64,000 nucleotides of DNA from Sinimarinibacterium arenosum (GTDB lineage Bacteria; Pseudomonadota; Gammaproteobacteria; Nevskiales; Nevskiaceae). The position numbers and the translations under genes were made by a program. The notes below the pieces were generated by a model, which saw only the letters and a list, made by a program, of their open reading frames with translations, searched no databases and was not told the DNA's origin. This document shows, piece by piece, positions 39,148-48,322 of this stretch. The number at the start of each line of letters is the position of its first letter. The first letter of the stretch is position 1. The stretch spans positions 1 through 64,000 of the forward strand of contig NZ_SUKF01000005.1 in assembly GCF_005047655.1 (NCBI RefSeq). The letters run 5' to 3'.

Positions 39148-39963
39148 CTATGTCGATCCGGTGATCAGCGCGTACGCCGCATGATTGTGGATGGATTCGT
39201 GGTTCTCTGTCTCCACGTGCAGCATCGTAGGCTGCAGTTCCCTTGAGATCGCTGCATGCAGGTCGCGCACGAGATCCTCAGCGAACTTGGGATTCTCGTA
39301 CGCAGTTTCGGTGACATACCGCTCGTCCTCCCGCTTGAGCACCGCATAGACCGGGCACGACGCCGCACGCTCCGCCAGCGCGACCAATTCGTTGATGCCG
39401 ATCGGGCGACGGCTCCGGAGCATGACCGAGACCGTCGATCGCTGATTGTGTGCGCCGTATCGCGAGATGGCCTTGGAGCACGGGCACAGTGTCGTGACCG
39501 GGATCCGCACGGACATCTGCCGCGACGGCCGGCGCTCCCACGGTTCGAGTTGGATGTCGTACGAAACCTCGAGATCGAGCAGCGAGCCGTAGCCGGAGAC
39601 GGGCGCCTTCTTCTCGACGAACCACGGAAAGCGAAGGGCGAGCGTTCCGCCGCGCGCATCCAGGCGCTTGAGGATCGCCTTGAGGCTGGATTCCAGATCG
39701 GCCGTGCGAATCCGCGGCGCCAGTTCGTGCGCGCACTGCACGAGTCGCGACATATGCGTGCCGCGCTGCGAAGCCACCACGCGCACGCCCAGATCGAAGG
39801 TACAGACGCTGTCATGGCTGGATTCATCGACGTCCGTGATTGTGCATGGCAGCCGCAGGCCGCGGATGCCGGCGCGGGTAACCGCTAGGCCACGCCGATC
39901 GCGGGCGGATTGCGTGTCCGGGAGTGCGGGCTCGATCGCGTGCGCCCGTTCCATTATGTCCAT
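39148..39963 (-). CDS. folE2: GTP cyclohydrolase FolE2 (type IB)
   Basis: A 271-residue GTP cyclohydrolase of the FolE2 family, which makes dihydroneopterin triphosphate for folate and does not depend strictly on zinc. The catalytic cysteine region TLCPCSKAIS (C160) and the family blocks KAPVSGYGSLLD and TETAYENPKFAEDLVRDL are present. ATG 39963 is chosen, with ATG 39954 as an alternative; the long open frame upstream overlaps the cytochrome c gene. A Zur box was not seen. Its operon partners are redox proteins, an odd setting. Confidence 0.92.
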   Translation of the reverse strand: MDIMERAHAIEPALPDTQSARDRRGLAVTRAGIRGLRLPCTITDVDESSHDSVCTFDLGVRVVASQRGTHMSRLVQCAHELAPRIRTADLESSLKAILKRLDARGGTLALRFPWFVEKKAPVSGYGSLLDLEVSYDIQLEPWERRPSRQMSVRIPVTTLCPCSKAISRYGAHNQRSTVSVMLRSRRPIGINELVALAERAASCPVYAVLKREDERYVTETAYENPKFAEDLVRDLHAAISRELQPTMLHVETENHESIHNHAAYALITGST

Positions 39964-39989
39964 ATCTTTGATGTCCTCTTCGATTCTAC

Positions 39990-40391
39990 CTACGGCGTCG
40001 GCGCATTGGATCGCCGGCAAGTGCGCGGTCCCTGCGCCGCCGTTCTCAGGAAGGCGATCAGATCGACGCGTTCCGTCGCGAGCGGCGCCAACTGGACGAC
40101 CATCGCATTTCCGGGAACCAGCGCGTTGGGGTCGGCCAGCCAGCGGTCGAGCATCGCGTCGTTCCAGACAATCCCGGAAACCCTCAGTGCCTCGGAGTAG
40201 GCGTATCCCGGTTGCGTTCCGGCCCGGCATCCGAAGAGCCCCTGATGACGAGGGCCAGGCCCGTTCTCGGCGATGGTGTGGCAGCCCCCGCAGCGCGCGT
40301 CGTACAGCGCTTTGCCGCGCGCGGGATCTGCGCCGGGGGCCGCCGTGACGCACGCAAGAGCGATCACGGCGGCCAGCAACGACAACCGCAT
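39990..40391 (-). CDS. Class I c-type cytochrome
   Basis: A 133-residue precursor with a signal peptide (about 1-20, ending APG or GAD). The haem motif is C34-G-G-C37-H38 and a distal Met lies in VPGNAMVVQ (about 94-96). It resembles cytochrome c2/c552 electron carriers (GPRHQGLFG). It is the second gene of the leftward operon, 4 bp after the ferritin-like gene and 26 bp before folE2. Confidence 0.88.
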   Translation of the reverse strand: MRLSLLAAVIALACVTAAPGADPARGKALYDARCGGCHTIAENGPGPRHQGLFGCRAGTQPGYAYSEALRVSGIVWNDAMLDRWLADPNALVPGNAMVVQLAPLATERVDLIAFLRTAAQGPRTCRRSNAPTP

Positions 40392-40395
40392 GGGC

Positions 40396-41004
40396 TCAGG
40401 CTCCGAAGCTCAGCGTGTTCTGCGGCAGTGGTTGCCCGAGCGACTGCGACAGCACCGTGTAGTGCAGCGTCTCGTCGGCGATCAGGCGACCCGCCACCTT
40501 GGATAGCGAGCGATCGGCGAAGCTCGGCATCACGCCCAGGTAGGCATTGATGGCGCCGAGCTCCAGTCGCTGTGCGAGCCGCAGGATATCCTCGGCGGTG
40601 GCGATGGATCCGATGTCCAGCTTCGAGCTGGCCTTGTACTCGGCGAGGCTCCGGGGCTGGACCGGCGTGCCACCCAGCTTTTCGATTGCGCCGGCGAGTA
40701 CCTCGCGGTGGCCCTCGTGATGGCCCTTGAACAGCACCGCCACCGAGAGCAGTGGCTTGCTCAGCAGACCGGTTCCGGCGCCGATCTCGTACGCAGCGAT
40801 GCCCTCGTGCTCGAGGCCGAGCGCAACGTTGAGGATGGCGACATCGCTGCCGGTCTGCTCGTCGCGCGGCGTCGCCGCAAGGCTGCGCAGCGAGACGCCA
40901 CTCAGTAGCGCCATTGCCGTCGTGGACAGCATCGCCGTGCGCGCGAGCAGCGCGCGCCGCTGAGGGCTCGCAATCAGCGCGTGATCAGTGTTTGCTTCTG
41001 TCAT
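40396..41004 (-). CDS. Exported ferritin-like domain protein
   Basis: A 202-residue protein of the ferritin-like (PF13668-type) family. The N-terminus has SPQRRALLARTAMLSTTAMALLSG, which looks like a Tat-type signal, so export in folded form is likely. The mature part is a four-helix bundle with Glu and His residues (GLEHEGIAAYE, FKGHHEGHREVL, LELGAINAYL, ADETLHYTVL) suited to a di-iron site. It is the first gene of the operon with cytochrome c, folE2 and the SufR-like regulator. Confidence 0.82.
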   Translation of the reverse strand: MTEANTDHALIASPQRRALLARTAMLSTTAMALLSGVSLRSLAATPRDEQTGSDVAILNVALGLEHEGIAAYEIGAGTGLLSKPLLSVAVLFKGHHEGHREVLAGAIEKLGGTPVQPRSLAEYKASSKLDIGSIATAEDILRLAQRLELGAINAYLGVMPSFADRSLSKVAGRLIADETLHYTVLSQSLGQPLPQNTLSFGA

Positions 41005-41552
41005 TGCAGTCTCCGTCTGTGGGAATGCCCAAAGCTGTTAGGCACTTGCAGGTTAGAAACCGCTTATCACCGTCACAACTGTGTAAAGTGTGTTAAGTCA
41101 CTTCTGGCACGAGAGACCCGTGAGCAACAGCCGCGCGCTGTCGTTGGGCCGGCGGCCAACATCCGCTTCGTGGCAACTAGGAGGGTGGATTCACCGTCAC
41201 CTTCGGGCTGATCGCGGCCGTTCGCAGTGGCTACAAAAGACACTTTGGATCGTGCCTTGCAGTTTCTCCCCAACCACCCGCTTGGCTTAAAAATCAAACC
41301 ACTGCCCGCCTGATCTCGCACCACCTGCGTCAATCCATTGCAACCATTTGATGGTGCAGCCCTGCGAATCCTGCCGCTATTTGGCACCGACACATTCGGC
41401 ACATCCCCCTGCGCTGACGCATAGCCGCCGGCAATCAGCTCCCATCCGATACCGAAGCCCACCGCCCCTGAGTACAACACTCCTGCGTACAATCCGGACA
41501 TAACCAGCGGACACACCTGTGGGTGCGTCACGCCATACGAGGAGAAAGGCGC
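41005..41552. other. Intergenic region without a supported gene
   Basis: These 548 bases lie between the divergent ferritin-like operon and the MFS transporter gene. A long minus-strand frame enters from the transporter gene, but its product has no recognisable family, uses unusual composition and mostly mirrors the transporter. Near 41090 the minus strand has TTAACACACTTTACACAG and a possible promoter for the ferritin-like operon. The base composition around 41230-41360 is lower in G+C than the flanks, so degraded mobile DNA is possible. Confidence 0.4.
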
Positions 41553-42881
41553 ATGCTGCAGAACAGCCGGACACCGGCGTCGCTGGCGTACCCATGGTTC
41601 GTGGTTGTGATCCTGATGATCACCTACGTCATTTCGTTCGTGGATCGCCAGATTCTCAATCTGCTGGTCGGGCCGATCCGCCGCGACCTCGGCATCAGCG
41701 ACACGCAGATGAGCCTGCTGATGGGCTTTTCGTTTGCGCTGTTCTACACGATCCTCGGCATTCCGCTGGCGCGCATCGCGGACAGCAAGAGCCGCCGCGG
41801 CCTGATCGTCGCGGGCATTCTGGTCTGGAGCGCGATGACGGCGATGTGCGGCATCGCGCGGCACTACTGGCAGTTGCTGATGTTCCGCATCGGTGTCGGC
41901 GTCGGCGAGGCCGCGCTGTCACCGGCCGCGTATTCGATGATCGCGGACTACTTCCCGCCGGAACGCCGGTCGAGCGCGATGAGCGTGTACTCAATGGGTA
42001 TCTTCCTGGGCTCGGGCATCGCCTTTCTGGTCGGCGGGCTGGTCGTGCAGTACGCGGCCGCGCAGGGCGCCGTGAGCGTGCCGGTGATTGGCGACGTGCA
42101 TCCGTGGCAGCTCGTATTCCTGATCCTCGGCGCGACCGGCATCGTCTTCAGTCTTGCGTTCTTCCTTGTCCGCGAGCCGGCGCGCCACGGCACGGTCGCG
42201 GGTCAGGACAGCCTGCCGCTGTCGGAAGTCGCCGGCTATCTGTGGGCCAACCGCCGCGCCGTGCTCAATCACAACATCGGCTTCGCGCTGCTGGCGATGT
42301 GCTCCTACGGCACCACCGCGTGGATACCGACCTACTTTGTGCGCACGCATGGCTGGACGGCGCCGCAGATCGGCATCGTCTTCGGCCTGATCGTGATGGT
42401 GTTCGCCTCGGCCGGCATCATCCTCGGCGGGCGTCTGGCGGACCGCTGGATTCGCCAGGGCAAGACCGACGCGGCGCTGCGCATCGGCGTGCTGGCCGCC
42501 GTCGTGTCCATCGGCGGCGGCGCGCTGTATCTGATCGCGCCCACCGGTACATTGGCCGCCATTGCACTGGTGCCGCCGGTGTTCGCGCTGGCAATGCCCT
42601 TCGGCGCGGCGCCGGCGGCGCTGCAGGAGATCGTCCCCAACCGCATGCGCGGACAGACCACGGCGGTCTACCTGTTCATGACCAACATGATCGGGCTGGG
42701 GCTCGGCCCGACCGCCATCGCGCTGTTTACCGACTACCTGTTCGCGGACGATTACGCGCTGCGCTGGTCGATGCTGATCGTCGGCAGCCTGGCGAGCCTC
42801 GCCTCGCTCCTGTTCCTGACCGCCGGCATGAAGCCCTACAGCCAGATGCTGGAACGCCTGCGCGCGGCGCCCGCCGTCTGA
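41553..42881 (+). CDS. Major facilitator superfamily transporter
   Basis: A 442-residue protein with about 12 membrane segments. The loop 2-3 signature GIPLARIADSKSRRG matches the MFS consensus, and the segment ISFVDRQILNLLVGPI is typical of the ACS/spinster-like branch often found in sphingomonads and Nevskiales. ATG 41553 has AGGAGA upstream and is preferred over ATG 41523. It is alone, so the substrate is not indicated by context. Confidence 0.88.
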   Translation: MLQNSRTPASLAYPWFVVVILMITYVISFVDRQILNLLVGPIRRDLGISDTQMSLLMGFSFALFYTILGIPLARIADSKSRRGLIVAGILVWSAMTAMCGIARHYWQLLMFRIGVGVGEAALSPAAYSMIADYFPPERRSSAMSVYSMGIFLGSGIAFLVGGLVVQYAAAQGAVSVPVIGDVHPWQLVFLILGATGIVFSLAFFLVREPARHGTVAGQDSLPLSEVAGYLWANRRAVLNHNIGFALLAMCSYGTTAWIPTYFVRTHGWTAPQIGIVFGLIVMVFASAGIILGGRLADRWIRQGKTDAALRIGVLAAVVSIGGGALYLIAPTGTLAAIALVPPVFALAMPFGAAPAALQEIVPNRMRGQTTAVYLFMTNMIGLGLGPTAIALFTDYLFADDYALRWSMLIVGSLASLASLLFLTAGMKPYSQMLERLRAAPAV

Positions 42882-42972
42882 TACTCAAACCTGGGCTTGG
42901 GTAGCTTCCCGCTTTCAAGCTAGGGGCAGCCTGTGTAGCCTGCTGCTCCCATCGAACGCATCCGGAGCCGCC

Positions 42973-44658
42973 ATGCGCCCTCTCCTCGTCGCCGCACTCG
43001 CCACGTCCGCCCTGGCGTTGAGCGCATGCAACTCCCGCGACAAGGCCGACTCCAATGCGCAGACGGCCCAGCCGCCCGCGACGGAAGCGACCCCGGCTGC
43101 GGCGCCGAACTATGCGCAGCAGCATGCCGGCGACTACGCCACCGTACAGCTCACCGCGAAGCTCGACGGTCTCAGCGACAACCAACGCAAGATGCTGCCG
43201 TTGCTGATCCAAGCGGCGCAGACGATGGACGAGATCTTCTGGCTGCAGGCCTGGGGTGAGCGCGATGCGCTGCTGGGCACGATCAAGGACCCTGCGCTGC
43301 GCGAACTGGCCGACATCAACTACGGCCCCTGGGACCGCCTGAACGAGGATCACCCGTTCATCGACGGCGTCGGCCCGCGCCCGCCCGCGGCGCAGCTGTA
43401 TCCGCAGGACATGAGCAAGGCCGAGTTCGAAGCCGCCGATCTGGCGGACAAGACCGGGCTGTACACGCTGCTGCGGCGTGACGCCGACGGCAAGCTGATC
43501 ACCGTGCCGTACCACGAGGCCTACGCCGCACCGATCAAGCAGGCGGCCGATCTGCTGCGGCAGGCCGCGGCGCTGGCTGAGGACGCCGGCTTCAAGCGCT
43601 ATCTGGAACTGCGCGCCGACGCGTTGCTGTCGGACGACTATCGCCCCAGCGACATGGCGTGGATGGACATGAAGACCAATCGCCTGGATCTGGTGATCGG
43701 CCCGATCGAAACCTACGAGGACCAGCTCTACGGCTACAAGGCCGCGTACGAAGCCTATGTGCTGGTCAAGGACGTGGCCTGGAGCGAGCGCCTGGCCCGC
43801 TTTGCGCAGTACCTGCCGGAACTGCAGCGCGGCTTGCCGGTGCCGGACGCCTACAAGCAGGAAACGCCGGGCAGCGACGCCGATCTGAATGCCTACGAAG
43901 CGGTCTACTACGCCGGCGATGCCAACGTCGGCGCCAAGACCATCGCCATCAATCTGCCGAACGACGAAGTGGTGCAGCTCGAAAAGGGCTCGCGCCGGCT
44001 GCAGCTGGAAAACGTGATGCAGGCCAAGTTCGACCGCATCCTGATGCCGATCGCGCGCGAACTGATCGCCGACGATCAGCTCAAGCATCTGAGCTTCGAC
44101 GCCTTCTTCCAGAACACGATGTTCCACGAAGTCGCGCATGGTCTGGGCATCAAGAACACGCTCAACGACCGCGGCACCGTGCGCGAGGCGCTGAAGGAAT
44201 ACGCGTCCAGCTTCGAGGAAGGCAAGGCCGACATTCTCGGCTTGTACATGGTGACCAAGCTCGCGCAGAAGGGCGAACTGGACGCCGACAAGCTGATGGA
44301 CAACTACGTCACCTTCATGGCCGGCATCTTCCGCTCGGTGCGCTTCGGCGCCAGCGACGCCCACGGCAAGGCCAACATGCTGCGCTTCAACTTCTTCCGC
44401 GAGCATGGCGCCTTCGAGCGCGATGCCGAGACCGGCCGCTACCGTGTCAACTTCGAGAAGATGCAGCTGGCGATGAAGGATCTGTCCGCCAGGCTGCTGA
44501 CGATCCAGGGCGACGGCGACTTCGACGCCGCCAAGCAGATGACCGACACGCTCGGCATCGTGGATGACTCACTGGCCGGCGATCTGAAGCGCCTCAGTCA
44601 GGCGAAGATTCCGGTCGACATCCGCTTCGAGCAGGGCGCGTCCGTTCTCGGACTGTAG
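42973..44658 (+). CDS. Lipoprotein metallopeptidase of family M49 (dipeptidyl-peptidase III-like)
   Basis: A 561-residue precursor with a lipobox (ALSACNS, Cys19) and an Ala/Pro-rich linker. The zinc motif is HEVAH at 385-389, the short five-residue form, and the second motif EEGKAD is at 415-420. These are the M49 hallmarks; most dipeptidyl-peptidases III have the longer HExxGH. It probably trims oligopeptides at the cell envelope. A strong terminator follows. Confidence 0.88.
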   Translation: MRPLLVAALATSALALSACNSRDKADSNAQTAQPPATEATPAAAPNYAQQHAGDYATVQLTAKLDGLSDNQRKMLPLLIQAAQTMDEIFWLQAWGERDALLGTIKDPALRELADINYGPWDRLNEDHPFIDGVGPRPPAAQLYPQDMSKAEFEAADLADKTGLYTLLRRDADGKLITVPYHEAYAAPIKQAADLLRQAAALAEDAGFKRYLELRADALLSDDYRPSDMAWMDMKTNRLDLVIGPIETYEDQLYGYKAAYEAYVLVKDVAWSERLARFAQYLPELQRGLPVPDAYKQETPGSDADLNAYEAVYYAGDANVGAKTIAINLPNDEVVQLEKGSRRLQLENVMQAKFDRILMPIARELIADDQLKHLSFDAFFQNTMFHEVAHGLGIKNTLNDRGTVREALKEYASSFEEGKADILGLYMVTKLAQKGELDADKLMDNYVTFMAGIFRSVRFGASDAHGKANMLRFNFFREHGAFERDAETGRYRVNFEKMQLAMKDLSARLLTIQGDGDFDAAKQMTDTLGIVDDSLAGDLKRLSQAKIPVDIRFEQGASVLGL

Positions 44659-44680
44659 AACGCCCCACCGCGCATGAATC

Positions 44681-44717
44681 AACGGGCGGGACTTACGCGA
44701 GTCCCGCCCGTTTTCGT
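44681..44717 (+). terminator. Rho-independent terminator of the M49 peptidase gene
   Basis: AACGGGCGGGACT (44681-44693) and AGTCCCGCCCGTT (44700-44712) form a perfect 13-bp stem with a six-base loop, followed by TTCGTTT. It separates the M49 gene from the convergent small lipoprotein gene. Confidence 0.85.
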
Positions 44718-44718
44718 T

Positions 44719-45093
44719 TCAACCGCCGCTCGAAGGACGACCCGGCACCATGCAGGCGGCAAATGGTTCATGCCCGCACTGGCAAACCGGTGTCGCGCTA
44801 CCGGGGCAACTGACTGCGTGCGAACGACCGGCGCAGTCGATGCTGCAGCTGCTGCCTGCAGACTGCGGAGCGCCCGCGCCGCCATAGCCGCCAAAGCCCT
44901 GGTAGACCCCGCCCGGCCCGACTGACTGCTGTGGGCCGGAACTGCCGACGCCCTGCTTGACCCCGCCGGGGCCGACACTCTGATGAAACGGACCTGCATG
45001 CTGCTCGACACCATACGGACCCACGCTCTGCGAAACGCCTGCACAACCTGCGATCATGACCAGCGCTGTTAGCGCCAGGATTGTTGATTTCAT
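44719..45093 (-). CDS. Small cysteine-rich lipoprotein with QSVGP repeats
   Basis: A 124-residue precursor with a lipobox (MIAGCAG, Cys17). Three repeats of QSVGPxGV (QSVGPYGVEQ, QSVGPGGVKQ, QSVGPGGVYQ) form a Gly-rich spacer. The C-terminal part has six cysteines with spacing C-x3-C-x8-C-x7-C-x-C-x7-C, including PVCQC. The lipoprotein at 56863-57102 has exactly the same pattern, so the two share a domain of unknown function, probably disulfide-bonded. GGGGAGG upstream of ATG 45093 is a strong ribosome site. Confidence 0.75.
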   Translation of the reverse strand: MKSTILALTALVMIAGCAGVSQSVGPYGVEQHAGPFHQSVGPGGVKQGVGSSGPQQSVGPGGVYQGFGGYGGAGAPQSAGSSCSIDCAGRSHAVSCPGSATPVCQCGHEPFAACMVPGRPSSGG

Positions 45094-45448
45094 CGTTTGA
45101 CCTCCCCTGTTGTCACCAAATCGTGCCGTTGGCGCATCCGCCGTGCAAGACCCAGCCTTGGAAGGGCATGGCGTCGAGCGCGTGGCATCCGCACGCCGTC
45201 AGGCTGGGGGTTGCCCCGGTACCCGCCCCCCGTTTCTCCGTGTAGGCTCGGGACAGCCGCCAGACTTTCGGGACCCGCGTGAGCGAAGTTCATCCTGGGC
45301 GGTGGCACATGGCTCTGGAGCGGAGATGCCGCGACGGGCCCACAGACCTACCCATGACTTCAGCCTTGCGATGACCGACCCGAAAACGAATCTGCCCGCC
45401 GACGGCGCGCAGCCGGCGTCAGCGCGCGGTGCCTCACCGGAAGACCCC
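45094..45448. other. Intergenic region upstream of the M3 peptidase
   Basis: This 355-base stretch lies between the divergent small lipoprotein gene and the peptidase gene. The peptidase frame stays open through much of it but without signal peptide or similarity. No RNA gene, clear promoter or repeat was recognised. Confidence 0.5.
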
Positions 45449-47593
45449 ATGCACACCTCTCTGAAGATGGCCGTTGCCGGCAGCGTTCTGCTCAGCGCCT
45501 GCGCTCAGCTCCCAAGCCAGACCGGCAACAGCGCTGGCGACAATCCGTTCTTCGAAGCCAGCACGCTGCCGTATCAGCTGCCGCCGTTCGACCGCATTCA
45601 GGACGCGCACTACGCACCAGCGTTCGAGGCCGGCATGGCCGAACAGCTGCGCGAGATTGATGCCATCGCCGCCAGTCCGGACGCGCCGAGCTTCGACAAT
45701 ACGATCCTCGCGATGGAACGATCGGGCCGCCTGCTGGAGCGCGTGCAACTGGTGTTCTTCAATCTGTCCTCGTCGCACACCAATCCGCAGATCCAGGCGC
45801 TGGAAGCGGAGCTGGCGCCGAAGCTGTCCGCGCATTCGGACACGATCTATCTGAACGCGGCGCTGTATGCGCGCGTAACCAAACTGTACGAGGCCCGCGA
45901 CACCCTGGGGCTGGATGCCGAATCGCTGCGCCTGCTCGAGCGCTATCACCGCGACTTCGTGCGCGCCGGCGCCCAGCTCGGCGAGGATGACAAGACCCGC
46001 CTGCGCGCGATCAACGAAAAGCTGTCGTCGCTGACCACGCAGTTCGAACAGAACCTGCTGAAGGAAACCAACGCCAAGGCCGTGATCGTCAAGGACAAGG
46101 CGGAACTGGCCGGACTGTCGGACGACGACATTGCCGCCGCCGCTGCCGCCGCCAAGGCCCGCGATCTCGAAGGCCAGTATGTGCTGCCGCTGCAGAACAC
46201 CACCGGTCAGCCGCCGCTGACCAACCTGCAGAACCGCGCGCTGCGCGAGCGCATCTTCAAGACCTCGATCGGCCGCGGCAACAGCGGCGGCGAGTTCGAC
46301 AATCGCGAGATCACCACCGAGATCGCGCGTCTGCGTGCAGAACGGGCGCAGCTGCTCGGCTACCCGACCCATGCGGCGTATCGTCTGGAGACGCAGACCG
46401 CCAAGACGCCGGAAGCCGCGGTGGCGATGCTTGAGAAGCTGGCACCCGCCGCCGTTGCCAATGCGCACGTCGAAGCCGCTGACATGCAGAAGCTGATCGA
46501 TCAGGAGAAAGGCGGATTCAAGCTGCAGCCCTGGGACTGGGCGTACTACGCGGAGAAGGTTCGCAAAGCGCGCTACGAATTCGACGAGTCGCAGATGCGC
46601 CCCTATCTGGAACTCAACCATGTACTGCAGGACGGCGTGTTCTATGCCGCGAACCGGCTGTACGGTCTGACGTTCAAGGAGCGTCACGATCTGCCGGTCT
46701 ATCAGGCCGACGTGCGCGTGTTCGAGGTGTTCAATGCCGATGGCTCGCCGCTGGGCCTGTTCCTGACCGACGTCTACGCGCGCGACAGCAAGCGCGGCGG
46801 CGCCTGGATGAACGAGTTCGTGCCGCAGTCCGGTCTGTTCGGCGCGGTGCCGGTTGTCGTCAACAACCTCAACATCCCGAAGCCGCCGGAAGGCGAGCCA
46901 ACACTGATGACCTTCGATGAGGTCACGACGATGTTCCACGAGTTCGGCCATGCACTGCACGGGCTGTTCTCGAACGTGAAGTACCCGACCTTCGCCGGCA
47001 CCAACGTGCCGCGTGACTTCGTCGAATATCCGTCCCAGGTCAACGAGATGTGGGCGACCTGGCCGGAAGTGCTGAAGAACTACGCACGCCACTACCAGAC
47101 CGGCGAGGCCATGCCGCAGGAACTGGTCGACAAGGTGCTGGCCACGCAGAAGTTCAACCAGGGCTTCGCGACCACCGAATATCTCGCCGCCGCGCTGCTC
47201 GACATGGCCTGGCATCGCATCACGCCGGAGCAGGCGCCCGCCGCCGCCAAGGTCATGGACTTTGAAGCCGCCGCGCTGAAGAAGGCCGGCGTCGACTTCG
47301 CGCCGGTGCCGCCGCGCTATCGCAGCACCTACTTCGCCCACGTGTTCTCCGGCGGCTACTCGGCCGGCTACTACGCCTACATCTGGAGCGAAGTGCTCGA
47401 CGCCGACACGGTCGAATGGTTCAAGCTGCATGGCGGTCTGGAGCGCGCCAACGGCGACTGGTTCCGTGCCAAGCTGCTGTCACGCGGCGAAAGCGTGGAC
47501 CCGATGGAACTGTTCCGCGACTTCCGTGGCGCCGAACCGTCGATCGAACCCCTGCTCGAACGCCGCGGCCTGAAACTCGACAGCACGCATTGA
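45449..47593 (+). CDS. dcp: Lipoprotein M3-family peptidyl-dipeptidase (Dcp-like)
   Basis: A 714-residue zinc peptidase close to Dcp, which removes C-terminal dipeptides. ATG 45449 opens a lipoprotein signal (MAVAGSVLLSACAQ). The zinc motif HEFGH is at 497-501 and the third ligand lies in FVEYPSQVNEMW. The C-terminal YFAHVFSGGYSAGYYAY block forms the substrate-binding tyrosines of the family. E. coli Dcp is 681 residues, so the length fits with the added signal. Envelope location is inferred from the lipobox. Confidence 0.92.
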   Translation: MHTSLKMAVAGSVLLSACAQLPSQTGNSAGDNPFFEASTLPYQLPPFDRIQDAHYAPAFEAGMAEQLREIDAIAASPDAPSFDNTILAMERSGRLLERVQLVFFNLSSSHTNPQIQALEAELAPKLSAHSDTIYLNAALYARVTKLYEARDTLGLDAESLRLLERYHRDFVRAGAQLGEDDKTRLRAINEKLSSLTTQFEQNLLKETNAKAVIVKDKAELAGLSDDDIAAAAAAAKARDLEGQYVLPLQNTTGQPPLTNLQNRALRERIFKTSIGRGNSGGEFDNREITTEIARLRAERAQLLGYPTHAAYRLETQTAKTPEAAVAMLEKLAPAAVANAHVEAADMQKLIDQEKGGFKLQPWDWAYYAEKVRKARYEFDESQMRPYLELNHVLQDGVFYAANRLYGLTFKERHDLPVYQADVRVFEVFNADGSPLGLFLTDVYARDSKRGGAWMNEFVPQSGLFGAVPVVVNNLNIPKPPEGEPTLMTFDEVTTMFHEFGHALHGLFSNVKYPTFAGTNVPRDFVEYPSQVNEMWATWPEVLKNYARHYQTGEAMPQELVDKVLATQKFNQGFATTEYLAAALLDMAWHRITPEQAPAAAKVMDFEAAALKKAGVDFAPVPPRYRSTYFAHVFSGGYSAGYYAYIWSEVLDADTVEWFKLHGGLERANGDWFRAKLLSRGESVDPMELFRDFRGAEPSIEPLLERRGLKLDSTH

Positions 47594-47656
47594 TGTCCAC
47601 CCGGCACCGGCGGTGCTGCGAATGCCTCCGGTGTCTGGCTCACAGGGAGCACTGAA

Positions 47657-48142
47657 ATGCATCCGAACGCACAGCTGATCGACACGTTCTATCGGGCCTT
47701 CGTGCGTCTGGACGCCGATGCGATGGCCGCCTGCTACGCGGAAAACGCGTGCTTCGACGACCCCGTGTTCACACTCGACGGAAGCAACGAGATCTCCGGC
47801 ATGTGGCACATGCTGTGCGATGCCATCACCGCCAACGGCCGCGATGTCTGGCAGCTGCAGTTCCGTGACGTCAGCGCCGACGACCGCGGCGGCCGCGCGC
47901 ACTGGGAGGCGCATTACCGCTTCAGCGCGACCGGTCGCATGGTGCACAACATCATCGACGCCGAATTCCGCTTCACCGACGGCCTGATCGTCGAGCACCA
48001 CGATCGCTTCGGTCTGTGGCGCTGGTCGCGCCAGGCACTCGGCCCGGCCGGTGTATTGCTCGGCTGGACCCCGATGCTGCGCGGCAAGGTCCGCGCGCAG
48101 GCACGCAGCAATCTGGATCGCTACCTGCTGACCAGCCGCTGA
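47657..48142 (+). CDS. SnoaL/NTF2-like fold protein
   Basis: A 161-residue single-domain protein with the alpha+beta cone of the SnoaL family: an N-terminal helix (LIDTFYRAFVRLDADAMAACYAE), then FDDPVFTLDG and later GLIVEHHDRFGLWRW. Members are ketosteroid-isomerase-like enzymes or binding proteins. No partner gene suggests a substrate. It has no signal peptide. Confidence 0.8.
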   Translation: MHPNAQLIDTFYRAFVRLDADAMAACYAENACFDDPVFTLDGSNEISGMWHMLCDAITANGRDVWQLQFRDVSADDRGGRAHWEAHYRFSATGRMVHNIIDAEFRFTDGLIVEHHDRFGLWRWSRQALGPAGVLLGWTPMLRGKVRAQARSNLDRYLLTSR

Positions 48143-48322
48143 GGGCCTGCACCGTCGTGGCCTTTGGTCGCGCGCCATTCATGTTGGGGGTCGGGCCAAG
48201 CGGTGCTACCGTGCGCACTGCGCGCCGGGAGATTCTGGCGCTTTTCGATATCCGATACTCCACGACAGGCGCTCAATCCGACGTCTGCGCGGGGCCTCAC
48301 CCTTACTCGCATAGGACGTTCC

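Noticed and set aside
41073-41864. A 263-codon minus-strand frame in the gap before the MFS transporter
   Set aside because: About half overlaps the transporter in antisense, and the rest has no recognisable domain or ribosome site.
45434-47431. A 665-codon minus-strand frame across the M3 peptidase gene
   Set aside because: It mirrors a peptidase with an intact HExxH motif and has no start, family or neighbour support.
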